The notes below the pieces were generated by a model, which saw nothing but the letters and a program-made list of their open reading frames with translations, did no database searches and was not told the DNA's origin. From Bathynomus jamesi (Eukaryota > Arthropoda > Malacostraca > Isopoda > Cirolanidae), in the NCBI GenBank assembly GCA_023014485.1, contig JAJOZX010012260.1:1-64000 (forward strand): a DNA stretch of 64,000 bases. Direction: 5' to 3'. The stretch's first letter is position 1. Every line of letters starts with the position of its first letter. This document shows, piece by piece, positions 21,692 through 32,879 of the stretch. The translations under genes and the position numbers were made by a program.

Positions 21692-22956
21692 AGGAAATTA
21701 AAGAAAATGGACCCAGGGGACACGAGAAACTGCCTACAGGTAAGAAAGGGGGGGGGGGTCCAAGCGCAAACCGTAAGGGGTGAGGTACCTCGTCCCCAGG
21801 GGCCACACAGTCGGCCCGGACACCCAACCAGCCAACATGGTGACGCCCTAAGGGCGCCACTTCTGGAGGACAGATCTGGAGACCCGTACTGGGAGCCAAA
21901 GACCGGTGGCTCTTAGTCCGTTCCCCCAGCAGCCTGTCCGGCATGGGTGACCCTTCCGGGGGCTGAGCCCCCGCCAACGTAGCCAGCTGTTTCAACACGC
22001 AAGCCCCACCACCACGACAAGGTGGCCATTCCTGGGGTGGGGGTGGGGGGGGGGGGTGACGACATTGGCTACGACGTAGCCTAAAGAGCAAAGTAGGTAT
22101 ATACTGTACTATCCTTTGTTATGATTGCCAAGAAGTATATATTGCAGAGACTGACGATTTATAAAGCATTATTTATTAGTGAACACAAACGAGATAAGAG
22201 ACTTGGCGCAGTGGCTTCTTTACATACATAGATTAAATATGGACCATTCCATTAATATTAACGGTGCGGCCTTATTTAAAGAATTAAATGATGTTGAAAA
22301 CTGACAGTTTGTAGTCTAAATTTTTTTTTTAATTAACACTGTAAAAACTAATATACTGTAGTGAGTTCACTGAACTTTTTATGAACAGTTCGCTAAAATA
22401 TACACCACCATTTAATTTTTTTTGGTTTAAAAACCGTTTAGATAGGCATTTTAAGAATATTAACGTCGTTTAAACTAATAAAACAATTAGCAACAGGAGC
22501 TCAGCTCTCGGGGTGATACTTGAGGTTTGAGTCTGTTGACAATTGATGCCAGCGTTAAATTTATATTATTAAAAAAAAATTAGACTAACACGAACTTAGA
22601 TGTAGCGTAAACTAACCCACTTTTTGGTATACTCTTCATACTTTTGTTTTTTCATCATCTCTCTCTACTTGCATGTCCGCAGTTTGCATGGGATGACAGT
22701 GTTTCTTTGAGTTAAGACTGTGTTTGCATGGTTTGTAAGCGTTCTTATTTTACTTCTTTTCATCTTTCACCCCTTTCCTATTCTCTTCGATTATTTTCCA
22801 GACTTGTCGGCAGTGGCCGGTGGATGATGATGGTGAGTCTTTCTTTCTCTTTTTCTGAATGAACCCACGAATGATAGGTTTTGCTACTTACTTAACCGCT
22901 TATTCTCTTCTTTTAACCCCCTACTCTCTTCTTTCTCTCGGGCTAACCTTAGGATA
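21692..22956. other. GC-rich LINE leader, then AT-rich sequence
   Basis: About 21700-22090 is GC-rich with long G/C runs and lies upstream of the ORF1 start on the minus strand, so it is probably the LINE 5' leader. From 22100 the sequence becomes AT-rich with nothing recognised, then pyrimidine-rich toward the next LINE fragment. Confidence 0.5.
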
Positions 22957-24385
22957 GATCTTAGGGTCTTTGTTAGCCTTAGCTTCTGTAGATCCTCTTT
23001 TCGGGATTTCGGTGGAACTTTTGTTATTGCGCTAGACATACCAAAAACTTTTAATAGAGTCTGGCACAAATCTTTAATTTTCAAACTGCCCTCCTTCGGT
23101 TTCTATCCTCCTATCTTTACCTTCATCTCTAATTTCCTTTCTGGCCGATCTATAGTTGCAGTTGTAGATGGCCACTGTTCTTCTCCTAAAGCTGTTAACA
23201 GTGGTGTTCATCAGGGTTCTGTCCTGTCACCGACTCTTTTCCTTTTATTTATTAATGATCTTTTAATTCGCACTTCCTGTCCTATTCACTCCTATGCCGA
23301 TGATTCCACTCTTCACTTCTCCACCCGCTTCCCTCTCAACAGTCACCATGATTCGCATAGTACGGCTATGGAGCACCTGACCTCTGATCTTTCTGCTATC
23401 TCTGATTGTGGCAGAGAAAACCTTGTGGCTTTCAATGCCTCAAAAACTCAGTTCCTTCATCTGTCTACTCGTCACAATCTTCCACACGACTATCCCCTTA
23501 CCTTCAACAGCACACACAACTCAATCCTTCCTCTTCTCTTAACATTCTTGACGTTTCCTTTACTCGTGATCTTTCCTGGAAAGATCACATATAGTCTCTC
23601 TCTAAAACAGCTTCTAAGAGGTTAGGTGTGCTGTACCGCCTCCGCGGTTTCTTCACCCCGACTCAGTTGCTGTCTCTGTACAGGAGTATTGTTCGGAGTA
23701 TGCTTCTCATGTGGGGTGGTTCAACCCACACAGCCGTACTTAACCGGGTGGAATCAAAGGCTTTTCGTCTCATCAATTCCCCGCCTCTTACTGATTCTCT
23801 TCAATCTCTCTCTCTTCGCCGCAATGTTGCCTCACTTTCTCTTTACTATCGCTATCATAACGGACATTGCTCTTCCGAACTCTCTAACTGCATGCCTCCT
23901 CCTTTAAGGAGAGCACGCAGTACCAGACTTTCTACACTTTGCCATTCCTTTTCTGCCCAACTATCTAATGCAGTGGTTCTTAACCTTTTTACTACCATGC
24001 CCCCTCTAGGAATTGGTCCTTCCCTCCACGCCCCCCTTCAATCAAAATAACATTCTCAATAACTTCTCAATATTAGCCCATGCTCTCGTTAAGAGAATAA
24101 CAAATACAATTAGAGAAATTCCTGTTTCTAGGGGGGCGCGCCCCCCCGGTTAAGAACCACTGATCTAATGCAAAGGTTAATCGGTATTTTCATCTTTCAT
24201 CTTCTCAACCGGTCAACTCTGGAACAATCTTCCTCAATCCATCTTTCCTCCTGTCTATGACCTCCCATCTTTCAAACGCAGTGTCTAGGCATCTCGAAAA
24301 CCCTGGACCTTAATTTTTGCTCTTTTCTTCTTCTATGGGAGGGGCGCTTTCGTGGGCATTTGTCCTTGGGCCCCTCCTTCCTGCA
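22957..24385 (+). mobile_element. LINE reverse-transcriptase fragment with 3' end
   Basis: Plus-strand pieces encode FVIALDIPKTFNRVWHKSLI (palm Asp), VNSGVHQGSVLSPTLFLLFI, HSYADDSTLHF (catalytic YADD), FNASKTQFLHLS, LYRLRGFFTPTQLLSLYRSI and the C-terminal FRLINSPPLTDSLQSLSLRR. Frameshifts (e.g. near 23540) and stops break it. The 3' end has TTGGGCCCCTCCTTCCTGC plus poly(A), matching the fragment at 9.7 kb. The endonuclease and ORF1 are absent. It is interrupted by a hAT MITE at 23971. It is most like jockey/I-superfamily LINEs; the exact clade is not determined. Confidence 0.85.
23971..24162. mobile_element. hAT MITE with perfect 8-bp target duplication
   Basis: Ends CAGTGGTTCTTAACC and GGTTAAGAACCACTG are exact inverted repeats. 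The flanks are atctaatg on both sides (23963-23970 and 24163-24170). The insertion splits the LINE C-terminal coding region. Internal sequence is non-coding, with G-runs near the right end. Confidence 0.95.
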
Positions 24386-24836
24386 TAAAAAAACCCAGGT
24401 AATGTAATGCACAGGTGCGTTTCCAACTGCAGCGTTTTTTAAGTATTAATCTGGACCTGAAAGAGGAAGATCGGGTGTTTCCGAAAGGTTCCTCACTATT
24501 ATTTTTAGTTTTTAAGCTTCTCAGGTTTTAATCTTTTATCATTTTATCTTAACTTTATATATAAGGAAAATATAGCTTTCTTATCAGAGGGTCAAGACTA
24601 TTTAACCATCTACCGCAAAAAATTCCGAATACTGCTGATGTTGATGTGGAAATTTTCATAAGAAGGCTAGGCTAGACCTGGCTCAGGATAATCCCAGATG
24701 CGCTGGGTGTACCTTGCTATGCGAGATGGAGAGCTCAAGAAAGCAATTCTCTCCTACACCAAGTCATTTCCAGAACTTGATCTATGTGCAATAAGAGATG
24801 GACGTGCAGAACTCTTACCAGGTACCAAGTATACGG
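24386..24836. other. unassigned sequence
   Basis: No gene or repeat recognised, still within the predicted intron. Confidence 0.45.
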
Positions 24837-25115
24837 TATATGTTACAGGGAATCTGTGTAACTAGGGATTTCATGAAATCCCCAAAATGTTCAGGGATTT
24901 CACGTAAGGTTAAGTCGTGATATTTTCGTTAGTTTTAACGAAAATATCACGACTTAACCTAACCAATCGTTAAGGGCGTACAGTTGACCTAACCGGGCAT
25001 TCAATAATTTTCAAGTAGGTTTAACGAAAATATCACGACTTAACCTTACGTGAAATCCGTGAACATTTTAGGGATTTTATGAAATCCCTAGTTACACAGA
25101 TTCCCTGTAACATAT
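24837..25115. mobile_element. foldback MITE with about 90-bp inverted arms
   Basis: Left arm starts TATATGTTACAGGGAATCTG, and the right end is its complement. The arms share GGGATTTCATGAAATCCC, itself a palindrome, and TAAGTCGTGATATTTTCGTT. A second nested palindrome lies within the left arm around 24930-24965. No coding capacity. Confidence 0.85.
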
Positions 25116-25232
25116 ACAAACTTAAGCAAATTAGAATCCAAAACTTGAGTCAGAAATGTATCTTATCGACACAAGGCTTTGTTTTGATATACAGTATATT
25201 CAGTTGAGATTTTAAAAAATTATTTTTTGTAG

Positions 25233-26048
25233 GTGGCACCTGATGAAACTGTGCCAAACTTCAGTGAGGAAAGAAGTGATGAAGTTTTGGACAATCCGTG
25301 CATCGTTAGTGAAGGTTCTCCATCATTTCTATCAAGGAACAAGGAAAATTTCCAGTCGGAGGATTCCGCTCACAGAGACAGTTCCAAACCGCTTTCAAAC
25401 GCGATTGAGTCTTCCCAAGTGCACACGTTTGGAGATATTAGCGTTACTCCTATTTCCAGTGAAAAGAATGATCCTCCATTTCGCATAAAAATACTTTCTC
25501 CCGGATTCAGAGGCGCCGAAAACTCTCTGGAAGTATCCTCTGACAATTCCGACAATTCGGTAAATATCGAAGTTCTTCGTAATTCAAAGAAGGTTCTTCC
25601 TCAGAGAACAAATCCGTTAAAACGTCCTTTGAGTTCTCCTGAAGATGAATCTCAGCAAGATCCTCAGAAGGAAGCTTTTTGTCCACATAATCAACACAAT
25701 TCTTACTCACACTCTTTGCCTGGGAAGTGTGACGCCGAGTGGCGGTGTTGCTGCCCTGAATACCACAACGAAATATTGTCCATGGCACTAAAGGAACATG
25801 AAATGAGGATCGCTCTCCTCACGGAGGAAATATTGTGTCAGAGAGCGGAACGCAGTCTCTACGAAGAAGAGAGACGAATTCGAGAGCAGAACTTCCTCTT
25901 TAAACAGGAGGAAAGGCAAGACGCCATCGCGGAGCACCAAGCGAGGATGAAGGTGACTGAGCTGGAGTGCGAGGTACTGGAAGCGCGAATTAAAAGCAAC
26001 GAAAGGAGCAACAAGTGGCTCCTGTGGAATGGATCCAAAGAAATTTAA
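25233..26048 (+). CDS. Myb/SANT-like gene, terminal coding exon (coiled coil)
   Basis: Begins right after a splice acceptor (ttattttttgtag) and runs 271 codons to TAA. The first codon is GTG (Val) read as exon continuation, not a start. Residues 1-160 are polar, Ser/Pro/Asp-rich and probably disordered, with a basic KRPLSS patch. A Cys-rich turn (about 165-176, CDAEWRCCCPEY) precedes a long charged helix at about 178-255 (EHEMRIALLTEEILCQRAER, EEERRIREQNFLFKQEERQD), a predicted coiled coil for dimerisation. This N-terminal Myb/SANT plus C-terminal coiled coil layout is the usual one for MSANTD-type regulators and supports joining to 16522-17025 (total 439 residues). Partner, target genes and exact orthologue are unknown. 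Confidence 0.75.
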   Translation: MAPDETVPNFSEERSDEVLDNPCIVSEGSPSFLSRNKENFQSEDSAHRDSSKPLSNAIESSQVHTFGDISVTPISSEKNDPPFRIKILSPGFRGAENSLEVSSDNSDNSVNIEVLRNSKKVLPQRTNPLKRPLSSPEDESQQDPQKEAFCPHNQHNSYSHSLPGKCDAEWRCCCPEYHNEILSMALKEHEMRIALLTEEILCQRAERSLYEEERRIREQNFLFKQEERQDAIAEHQARMKVTELECEVLEARIKSNERSNKWLLWNGSKEI

Positions 26049-26472
26049 TCACTTTTTCGTCACTCATTCGGGGGACGGATTTTGAAAGGAATCTACGACG
26101 AGCTAGTAGTTCATATTGAATCTCGGAAACGTCAGGTATTTTTAACACTTTGAAAAGCGAATTGGAAGAGTTTCTATAAAATGGTATGAATGAGGGATGG
26201 TAGGCCTAATTTTTAATACAGAATAATTTATTTCTGTCATCGAATCTTCCAAATTTATTTAATATAAACAAATTCATTTAGCTTTATGTTAAAAACAAAC
26301 AAATTTTATTTATTTATTTCGGTTTCTCTCGGCGCATTCCGTTAGGAGATAAGACTCAGAATGTATTGGTTCTACGGTCCGACTCCCACTACTTTCGTCT
26401 CGGGTTGAGTTGAGCGTGCTTAATGATGCTAATCTTCAGGCTTTATTAATATCGGGTGAGAGAAAAAAAAGA
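26049..26472. other. 3' flank of the Myb/SANT-like gene
   Basis: Likely 3' untranslated and flanking DNA. No canonical AATAAA is obvious close to the stop; AT-rich variants such as AATATA occur near 26265. Confidence 0.4.
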
Positions 26473-27146
26473 TTTCAATATTTTTTTCATATCCCACAAC
26501 TAAGTAAATTTCCTATACGGTGAGCGGATTTCAAAGAAAACTAATGAAAATTACGGATTTATTGAACATTTCTTTATGCTACTGGAAATTCTCCATTTAC
26601 ACTACTACTGCATTGTCGGGTCGGCAAAAAAAAAAGGGGGGAGACGTATTAAATCCTTCATATCTCTGCAATTACGGTACGTAGAACCATGAAATTTTAG
26701 TATGTTAGTACTAGGTAATGTTATGGTTTGTATGCCATCTTTTAGCATTTTACCTGAGAAATTGGAGTTATGGCGAATATTCCAGAAAAATCTTGCGATA
26801 ATTAAAGCGATTTTAATTAACGTGAGCCAGCTGCAGGAGGTTTGGACAAACTTCTCAAGAAAATCGATAAAACAGGAGATGCTAAAAGATGGCATACAAA
26901 CCATAAAATTACTTAGTACTAACATACTAAAATTTCATGGTATTTGCTGAAATATGAAAGATTTAAAAGGTCTCCTTTTTCTTTTTTTTGCCGACCCAAC
27001 AATGCAGTCGTAGTGTAAATGGAGAATTTCCAGTGGCATAAAGAAATGTTCAATAAATCTGTAATTTTCATTAGTTTTCTTTGAAATCCGCTCACATATA
27101 GGAAATTTACTTAGTTGTGGGATGTGAAAAAAATATTGAAATCTGA
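26473..27146. repeat. 674-bp palindrome (foldback element)
   Basis: Nearly whole-length inverted repeat. GATTTCAATATTTTTTTCAT at the left end is mirrored at the right end, and AAATTTCCTATA, TCCGCTCACC-type, GGAGAATTTCCAGTGG-type and GGCATACAAACCATAA-type blocks occur in mirrored order. The centre is near 26810. Short ORFs on the two strands are mirror copies. No protein family recognised. Confidence 0.85.
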
Positions 27147-27240
27147 CCATAACTGGATTTTACAGCCAAAGTTCGAGGTCTCCCTTTTTTTTTTTTGATG
27201 TATGGGATTGAACTCAGAATGGTCACCTGAGGTTTTTTTC

Positions 27241-27978
27241 ATGATACACACAGACCATGCATGGAACAAGAAACTCTTCTGTTCTGGGAAAATTAAATCC
27301 ACTATAGTCCGAATAAGTAATGGTAAATGACAAACACTAGTTTTTTCTTTTTCATGATGTTAGCCCGACGTGGGCAACGGGTCACTCGCAAAGAGACCCA
27401 AAAATATAGCTTCCCTCACCTCATCTAATCTGCAAAGCAGATAGGATCCAGCTTTGGGACAGGATCTAGACAGCTACACCTAGCGTACTATATCCAGAAC
27501 ATCAATGTAAGCGAAAGACTCGTTGCATTCGCGTCGGATTGAATACATCAAAGAAAAAGGGGTAACTATTGTATTTTTAGCCAAAAACCAAAACTTAAAC
27601 CTCAACTGGCAAAGTTTAAGTTTTGGTTTTTGGCTAAAAATACAATAGTTACCCCTTTTTCTTTGATGTATTCAGTCTTACGTGAATGCAACGAGTCTTC
27701 GCTTATATTGAGCCTGAGGTTCTGGATATAGTAGGCGAAGTGTAGCTGTTTAGATCCTGTCCCAAAGCTGGATCATATCTGGTATGCAGATAGCTCGTGA
27801 GGGAAGTTATGTTTTTGGGGCCTCTCTGCGAGTGACCCGTTGCCCACTTCGGGTTAACATCATGAAAAAGAAGAAACTAGTGTTTGTCACTTACCATTAC
27901 TTATTCGGACTATAGTGGATTTAATTTTTCCAGAAGAGTTCCTTGTTCCATGCTCCATACACGGTCTGTGTGTATCAT
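27241..27978. repeat. 738-bp palindrome with 13-bp spacer
   Basis: Arms 27241-27600 and 27614-27978 are separated by ctcaactggcaaa. Mirrored landmarks include ATGATACACACAGACC at the ends, TTAACATCATG/CATGATGTTA, and TTTAGCCAAAAACCAAAACT next to the spacer. The arms differ by only a small number of changes, mostly near the outer end. No coding content recognised. Confidence 0.9.
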
Positions 27979-28314
27979 ATATCTATATATCTATATATCT
28001 ATATATACATATACATATACATACACTTTCTCGTACCAACCAATTTATAATGGTTAATGCACCAGATCCCCAAAACTCAGATATCTGTGTAGTTTAATGT
28101 CGTGTGTTTGATGAACGTGAAAGTAATGCACTAAACTTATGTGCCATCGGAAACGGTGAATTAATGCATTTTATAAGAAAACAGTATGTTTGCACGGCAT
28201 CCTCATTCTCCCCCGAAAATTATTTTAATTTTTAGGAAAAGGCAAGACTTGTATAATTTTTTACTGAAATTCACTCTGCATTATTATTATTATCATCATC
28301 ATCAATGAAAGGTG
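27979..28314. other. AT-rich spacer
   Basis: Short ATCTAT and ATACAT repeats, then unassigned sequence; no gene. Confidence 0.5.
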
Positions 28315-29830
28315 AAGGAGTGAATGTAAGAACTACAGAGGTATAAGTCTTCTGTATGTAGTGGGGAAGGTGTATAGTAGGATAGTGATAGAACGAGTTC
28401 GTGGTATTACAGAATGTTTGGTGAGCGATGAGCAAAGAGGGTTCAGAGGTGGAAGAGGCTGTGTGGATCAAATGAGGCGCTCCGGACCACGAGCTGCCAA
28501 GCGCCAAAATTAAAAAATGGGGGGAAAAAGTAGTTAAAGTTTGTCAACTTGCAAAATGCCATAACATTTGAACCAATAACGATATTTGATTGATTTCGAC
28601 CATACGTACAGGTCCACAGTCTGCTCCCTGAGTAGCCCATGGGATAGAGGAAGGGTGGGGGAATATAGTGGTATAAATAACTCAATTCTGGTCCCACTGG
28701 CGCTTGGCGGGTTGTGGTTCGGAGCGTAGACTCATAAATACGATGAAAAATTTCTGTGATGGAAGTATTGCATGTGTAAGAGTAAATAAAGAATTGAGTG
28801 AATGGCTTGATGTAAGTTTTGGTGTGCGTCAAGTTTGTATGATATCTCCGTGGCTGTTTAATCTGTTTATGGATGGAATGATGAGAGAGGCGAAACGAAT
28901 GAATCTCATGTGTGATAGGAGTAGGTGGGGCCTGTCGAATCTGTTATACGCAGATGATACTGTGCTATTTGCTCAGTGTGATATGCAATAGGCTGTTAAG
29001 AGTTTTGTGGCAGTGTGTGAGAGAAGACTGTTGAGAGTGAATGTGGTAAAAATAAGTTATTGATTGTGGAGAGTGAGGTAAACTCGGACTGTCATGTGAT
29101 GGTGAACGGTGAAATACCAGAGATGGTAGAATCTTTTAAGTATTTGGGATGTTTTGAACAAAAGAGGTGGGTGCGCGGATGAAATTGATAGTGGAGTAAA
29201 TCGAGGGGAGAAAGGTGGTGGGTGCGCTGAAAGCGGTTGTGAGGAAGCGGAGACTGGGTAGAGATGGCGAGAGATGTTTGCATGAAGGCGTGTCAATACT
29301 GACACTTTTGTATGGGTGTAAAACACCGACATGGCATGAAAGGGAGAAGTCAAGGGTAAAAGCAATCGAGAGGTGTGTGTGTGGCGTGCGCCGTATTGAT
29401 AGATTGAGAAATCGTGTGGTCCTGGACAGATGTGGCGTTCAGAAGTAAATGGAAGTGAAAATTGAGGAAAGTGCGTTGAGGTGGTTTGGACATGTTGAAA
29501 GAATGGAAGATAACAGAGTTGTGAAAAAGTGTTTAAGAGTATTTGCCAGGGTAGGAGGAGCAGAGGAAGACCGAGAAGGTGGATGGACATAGTGAATTAT
29601 TGAGTGAGGAAGCGTGGATTTTGTTTGGGTGATGCGTGAGAAGTGATTGCAAGTAGATTGGAATGAAGAAGGTTTGCTAGAGGTATGTAAGTTCGGGACT
29701 GTCTTTTATTTTTTTTACAAAGCCTGGAGACCCCACCATGCATGGTGTATGAAGTGCCGCAGGTGTGGAATGTAACCATGTATTGGGGAGAGGTGGGGGG
29801 GTTGCTGGCCCCACCAGGATGCCGGTGTGG
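28315..29830 (+). mobile_element. non-LTR retrotransposon RT fragment
   Basis: Plus-strand pieces: ERVRGITECLVSDEQRGFRG and GRGCVDQ, then after an insertion ACVRVNKELSEWLDVSFGVR, ISPWLFNLFMDGMMREAKRM, and SNLLYADDTVLFAQ (catalytic YADD). Further C-terminal traces, in broken frames, include HVERMEDNRVVKKC, GRPRRWMD and FARG. Many stops and frameshifts; long dead. The segment between CVDQ and the palm is missing or replaced by the 28477-28726 insertion. Confidence 0.85.
28477..28726. mobile_element. short inverted-repeat element inside the LINE
   Basis: Ends GCGCTCCGGACCACGAGCTG and the complement of CGCTCCGAACCACAACCC, followed by the shared GCCAAGCGCCA, form about 30-bp imperfect inverted repeats. 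No matching target duplication is visible, and some LINE sequence at the site is gone. Non-coding. Superfamily not assigned. Confidence 0.6.
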
Positions 29831-30470
29831 ATGAATGTATATGCTTTAGTTTCAACCCTTTACTTCATTAGTTTCTATATTTTATATCCGAGCATGTCAG
29901 CCTCCTCACCCCACCTCATTTGGGAAATGAAATTTTTTATAATGTATATATGTATTAATAAACTAAATTATACATATAAATGCGGTTATGATGGGATTAA
30001 AATTCGTAATAAAGCAATTTATGAGAAATCCATACTCAATAATGGAGTTGTTATTATTACGATCGCAGTGTAGAAAGTACAACAGTAACGGGTAAAGCAA
30101 ATCCACATCAGGTTTGTTTTTTACACAAAAGGTTTCAGCCACCTCTACTTCAGTGATAAAGTTCCTTCTTGACTATCTCTTTATCAGCAAACACATTTGA
30201 TCTACCCTGAAAATGCGACGATAGTAAGTTGTTTTCTTTTTTTTCACATGACTTCGTGTTTGTATCTTGTCACTTTGTCCATTCAGCAGTTAATCGATGA
30301 GGATCACGGTCTTGAGATCCGTAATGGCGTTGTGTATAATTAACTCTTTTTGTTTCTTATTTCCATTTATATTTGAGCGCTATTAATTATATTACTTTTT
30401 TCCAAAAATGTAACTAAAAATTAACGGAATAACCTCGTTTTAAATTTGGTTTCACCAGGACGGTAGAAGA
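29831..30470. other. AT-rich intergenic sequence
   Basis: Nothing recognised. Confidence 0.5.
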
Positions 30471-30479
30471 CTTTGTACG

Positions 30480-30718
30480 GTAAATGTTTTGGGGGACTTT
30501 TGCATGAAGCTTTTGACCCGAGAATTGTCTTAATGCGTATCTCCAGTTTTCATGACTGCGGTCTTGCATGGTCTCCTCTGGCACTTCAAGTCACTCCCTG
30601 TAATTTATTTTTATGGGTATTTGTAAAGAACAGGATCTTCACAGAAAACTCCAGGATTGAACATGAAAGAAACTCCATTTCTACGGAAAAGCTGGATGCC
30701 GTGAAAAGAAATGATTGA
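30480..30718 (+). pseudogene. mariner-type transposase C-terminal fragment
   Basis: One frame reads AWSPLALQVTPCNLFLWVFV then KNRIF, a decayed form of the WPPRSPD-TPxDFFLWG block carrying the third catalytic residue. The Asp is replaced by Asn (PCN), so even this block is inactive. No terminal repeats identified. Confidence 0.6.
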
Positions 30719-30832
30719 CAAGATTCTTCACGTGATTTGGCAAAGGGGAGGGCACACTTAACGTGTTTTGCTCCTGTATAAAAAAAAAATTTCATGTCAA
30801 CTTTCATGAACTTAAGTCCAAATATTTTTCAT

Positions 30833-31168
30833 GCTCCTCGGTAGTGTATTGTTTAGCATCACTGACTGCGAATCCACCTGACCTGGGTTCCATTCTCAGC
30901 GATGGGCGATGGCAGGCGACGCTCAGCTCATCCAGTTGTTCATCCTTTCATACAAAAAAAAAAAAAAAAAAAAATTGGTTGGTAGACAACTGGTTAAGAC
31001 ACTGGGCTGCTGATCGGAAAGTGGTCCGGGCGAGGACTTTGTAATTTCTGATCATTTGTCATGGTTTGGATTCGATGTTAAGCTCTAGGTCTGAGATGTG
31101 CGAAACAAGCTTGACCTTCGTCAGAATGAACAATTCGGGCGAAAGAAAAACCAAGGTTACCAAGGTAT
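30833..31168 (+). mobile_element. composite SINE with two tRNA-like heads (copy 3)
   Basis: More diverged copy. First head GTATTGTTTAGCATCACTGA with GGGTTCCATTCTC; the two heads are separated by a poly(A) tract; second head CTGGTTAAGACACTGGG carries an about 30-bp insertion; tail GACCTTCGTCAGAATGAACA. The poly(A) between the heads suggests the composite arose by joining two tRNA-SINE units. Confidence 0.82.
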
Positions 31169-32599
31169 TTTTTGAAAGAATTAATTAAAGCAACCCTGTA
31201 CTTAGTACTTGGGTCGGCATTACTGGGTTTTAATGTGCGTATTAAAAAACAACAAAACTTTATTGAAGTAATTAAAATATTTGTCAGTTAGGATATGTAA
31301 TTATATGACGTACCATAATAAGTGTTATCTCTCTCAGTACAAAGTACAACGCAGGTAGTTGAAGTGATGCCGTAAATATGTGTATTATCAATGTAAATAG
31401 CATGTACTATCGATTAAGGTATCAAAGTAGGAATATACCGAGCCGGAAGGTAGGTATGGCCAAGTGTAGGCCTAACATTATTTTGGTAATCAACTGTATT
31501 TTGATATTTTGCTAAAATAAGAATTATCATTACATGTACAAAATTATTTATTGTATGGTTTTTTTTTTGGTTTTTTTTTTTTACATTCACTACAAAGCTT
31601 TTCATTAAAAGAATGGAGCTTTAATTAATTTTACTTGAGAATTTTACAATGGGTCCAATATTTATTTTATTTGTTTTTTAAGGAGTCAACTATTTCTTAT
31701 TATTTATGTTCACTGTTGATATTGTTGTTGAGTGAATCGTAAGATGCATTAAGGAAAACTGTATTGTTTGTTGCTTCTGGTTGAGAGAAAAGGGAAATCA
31801 TCAGCACGTGATATTGTGAATGGGAAAATGTTGGAAATTGCGAGAATTTATAATTTGGATATTTTATTTGATAAGAAGTATAAAAACGTCAGAATTTGAA
31901 AGCACGGAAGTCATTAGCAAAGGAATAGGTGTAATACAGGCCCCGTTTGATTAAATAAGTTACGAGTATAGTGTCTCGTAAAGTTTGCGTGTTTAGCATG
32001 ACTGATATAAAGTAGATTTTACTGCGAAGCAAATAATGGTTGGGAAAGACGTAAATGAAAAAAATTACTGGATGTGAGAATGGGGAAATACACAATACTG
32101 GTATGATCATGTAAAGCGAAAGGTTTGTGACAGTGACACTGTAGATGAATCAATTAGAGGAAGCCCCTGTAAAAGGTGAATGTGATGACGACTACAGGAA
32201 TATGCGTGCAAAAGATAAGAAAAACTTGGTGGTGGTGTGGTGAGGTTTGTGAAAGTGAGAGCATGAAGTGTTGATTTCACTTGACATAGGCTACCATTAT
32301 AGGGGTAAGCTTAGTTCTATCACATTGCTGGAAATCGTATCATCCAAATCTCGGCGACGCAATGATTCTTCGATGTAGTTGATTATAGAATTTAATCCCG
32401 TCTGGAATGAAGCTAAACGCTCATCCACAGAATTTGAAATAAGCGCCGGGTGATTATGAACAAACCTTTATTAATCTTGTTATAAAACTTTTTTTTATTG
32501 TAAATAGCTATTCATTTACATGAAATTACTATTTCATTGTGTATATAACAAAATTATTATAAAACCAAAGATTTTTATAAATTTTAAAAAGAAAAATGC
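31169..32599. other. AT-rich intergenic sequence
   Basis: No gene or repeat family recognised; contains poly-T/poly-A tracts near 31560. Confidence 0.5.
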
Positions 32600-32785
32600 T
32601 TTTTTTTCTACCGCTCTTCCACTTCGGGGTTGTTTAACCTCCTTCGCAACATCCAAGGTCGTATGACAGACGAGACCTATACCTTTAGCTATGAGAGATT
32701 CGAACACGGGTCACTACATAATTTGGACGCAGGGAACGGTCTCCCATCCAACTACTATCCTGACCCAAAGTCGCTTAACTTCGTA
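32600..32785 (-). mobile_element. 5S-rRNA-like / tRNA-like chimeric SINE
   Basis: On the minus strand GAAGTTAAGCGACTTTGGGT then AGGATAGTAGTTGGATGGGA followed by GACC resembles the internal promoter of 5S rRNA (A box, intermediate element, C box). About 40 bases further comes GTGTTCGAATCTC, a good tRNA B box. The first third of 5S and its 3' end are absent, so this is not a 5S gene. Most likely a SINE3-type or chimeric pol III element; only one copy is seen here. Confidence 0.6.
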
Positions 32786-32879
32786 TGATTTTTATGTTAA
32801 AGTTTTACTAAACCGTCATGGAATATGACGGCAAGAGTGGCCGCAGTTAACTGGTGCTTTAGCAACAATGATTACATCA
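32786..32879. other. short spacer
   Basis: Nothing recognised; may be LINE 3' untranslated sequence. Confidence 0.3.

Larger units (their letters stand above)
17026..25232 (+). other. predicted 8.2-kb intron of the Myb/SANT-like gene
   Basis: Bounded by a GTAGGT donor at 17026 and an acceptor (ttattttttgtag) ending at 25232, both leaving phase 0. It contains a tandem duplication, a LINE, a composite SINE, LINE ORF1 and RT fragments, a hAT MITE and a foldback element. The intron is inferred from signals and domain logic, not transcripts. Confidence 0.55.

Noticed and set aside
22884..23084. 66-codon minus-strand ORF rich in Lys/Glu
   Set aside because: Antisense of the LINE RT upstream region read on the plus strand.
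32698..32785. 5S rRNA gene
   Set aside because: The 5' third and the 3' end of 5S are missing, and a tRNA-like B box follows instead.
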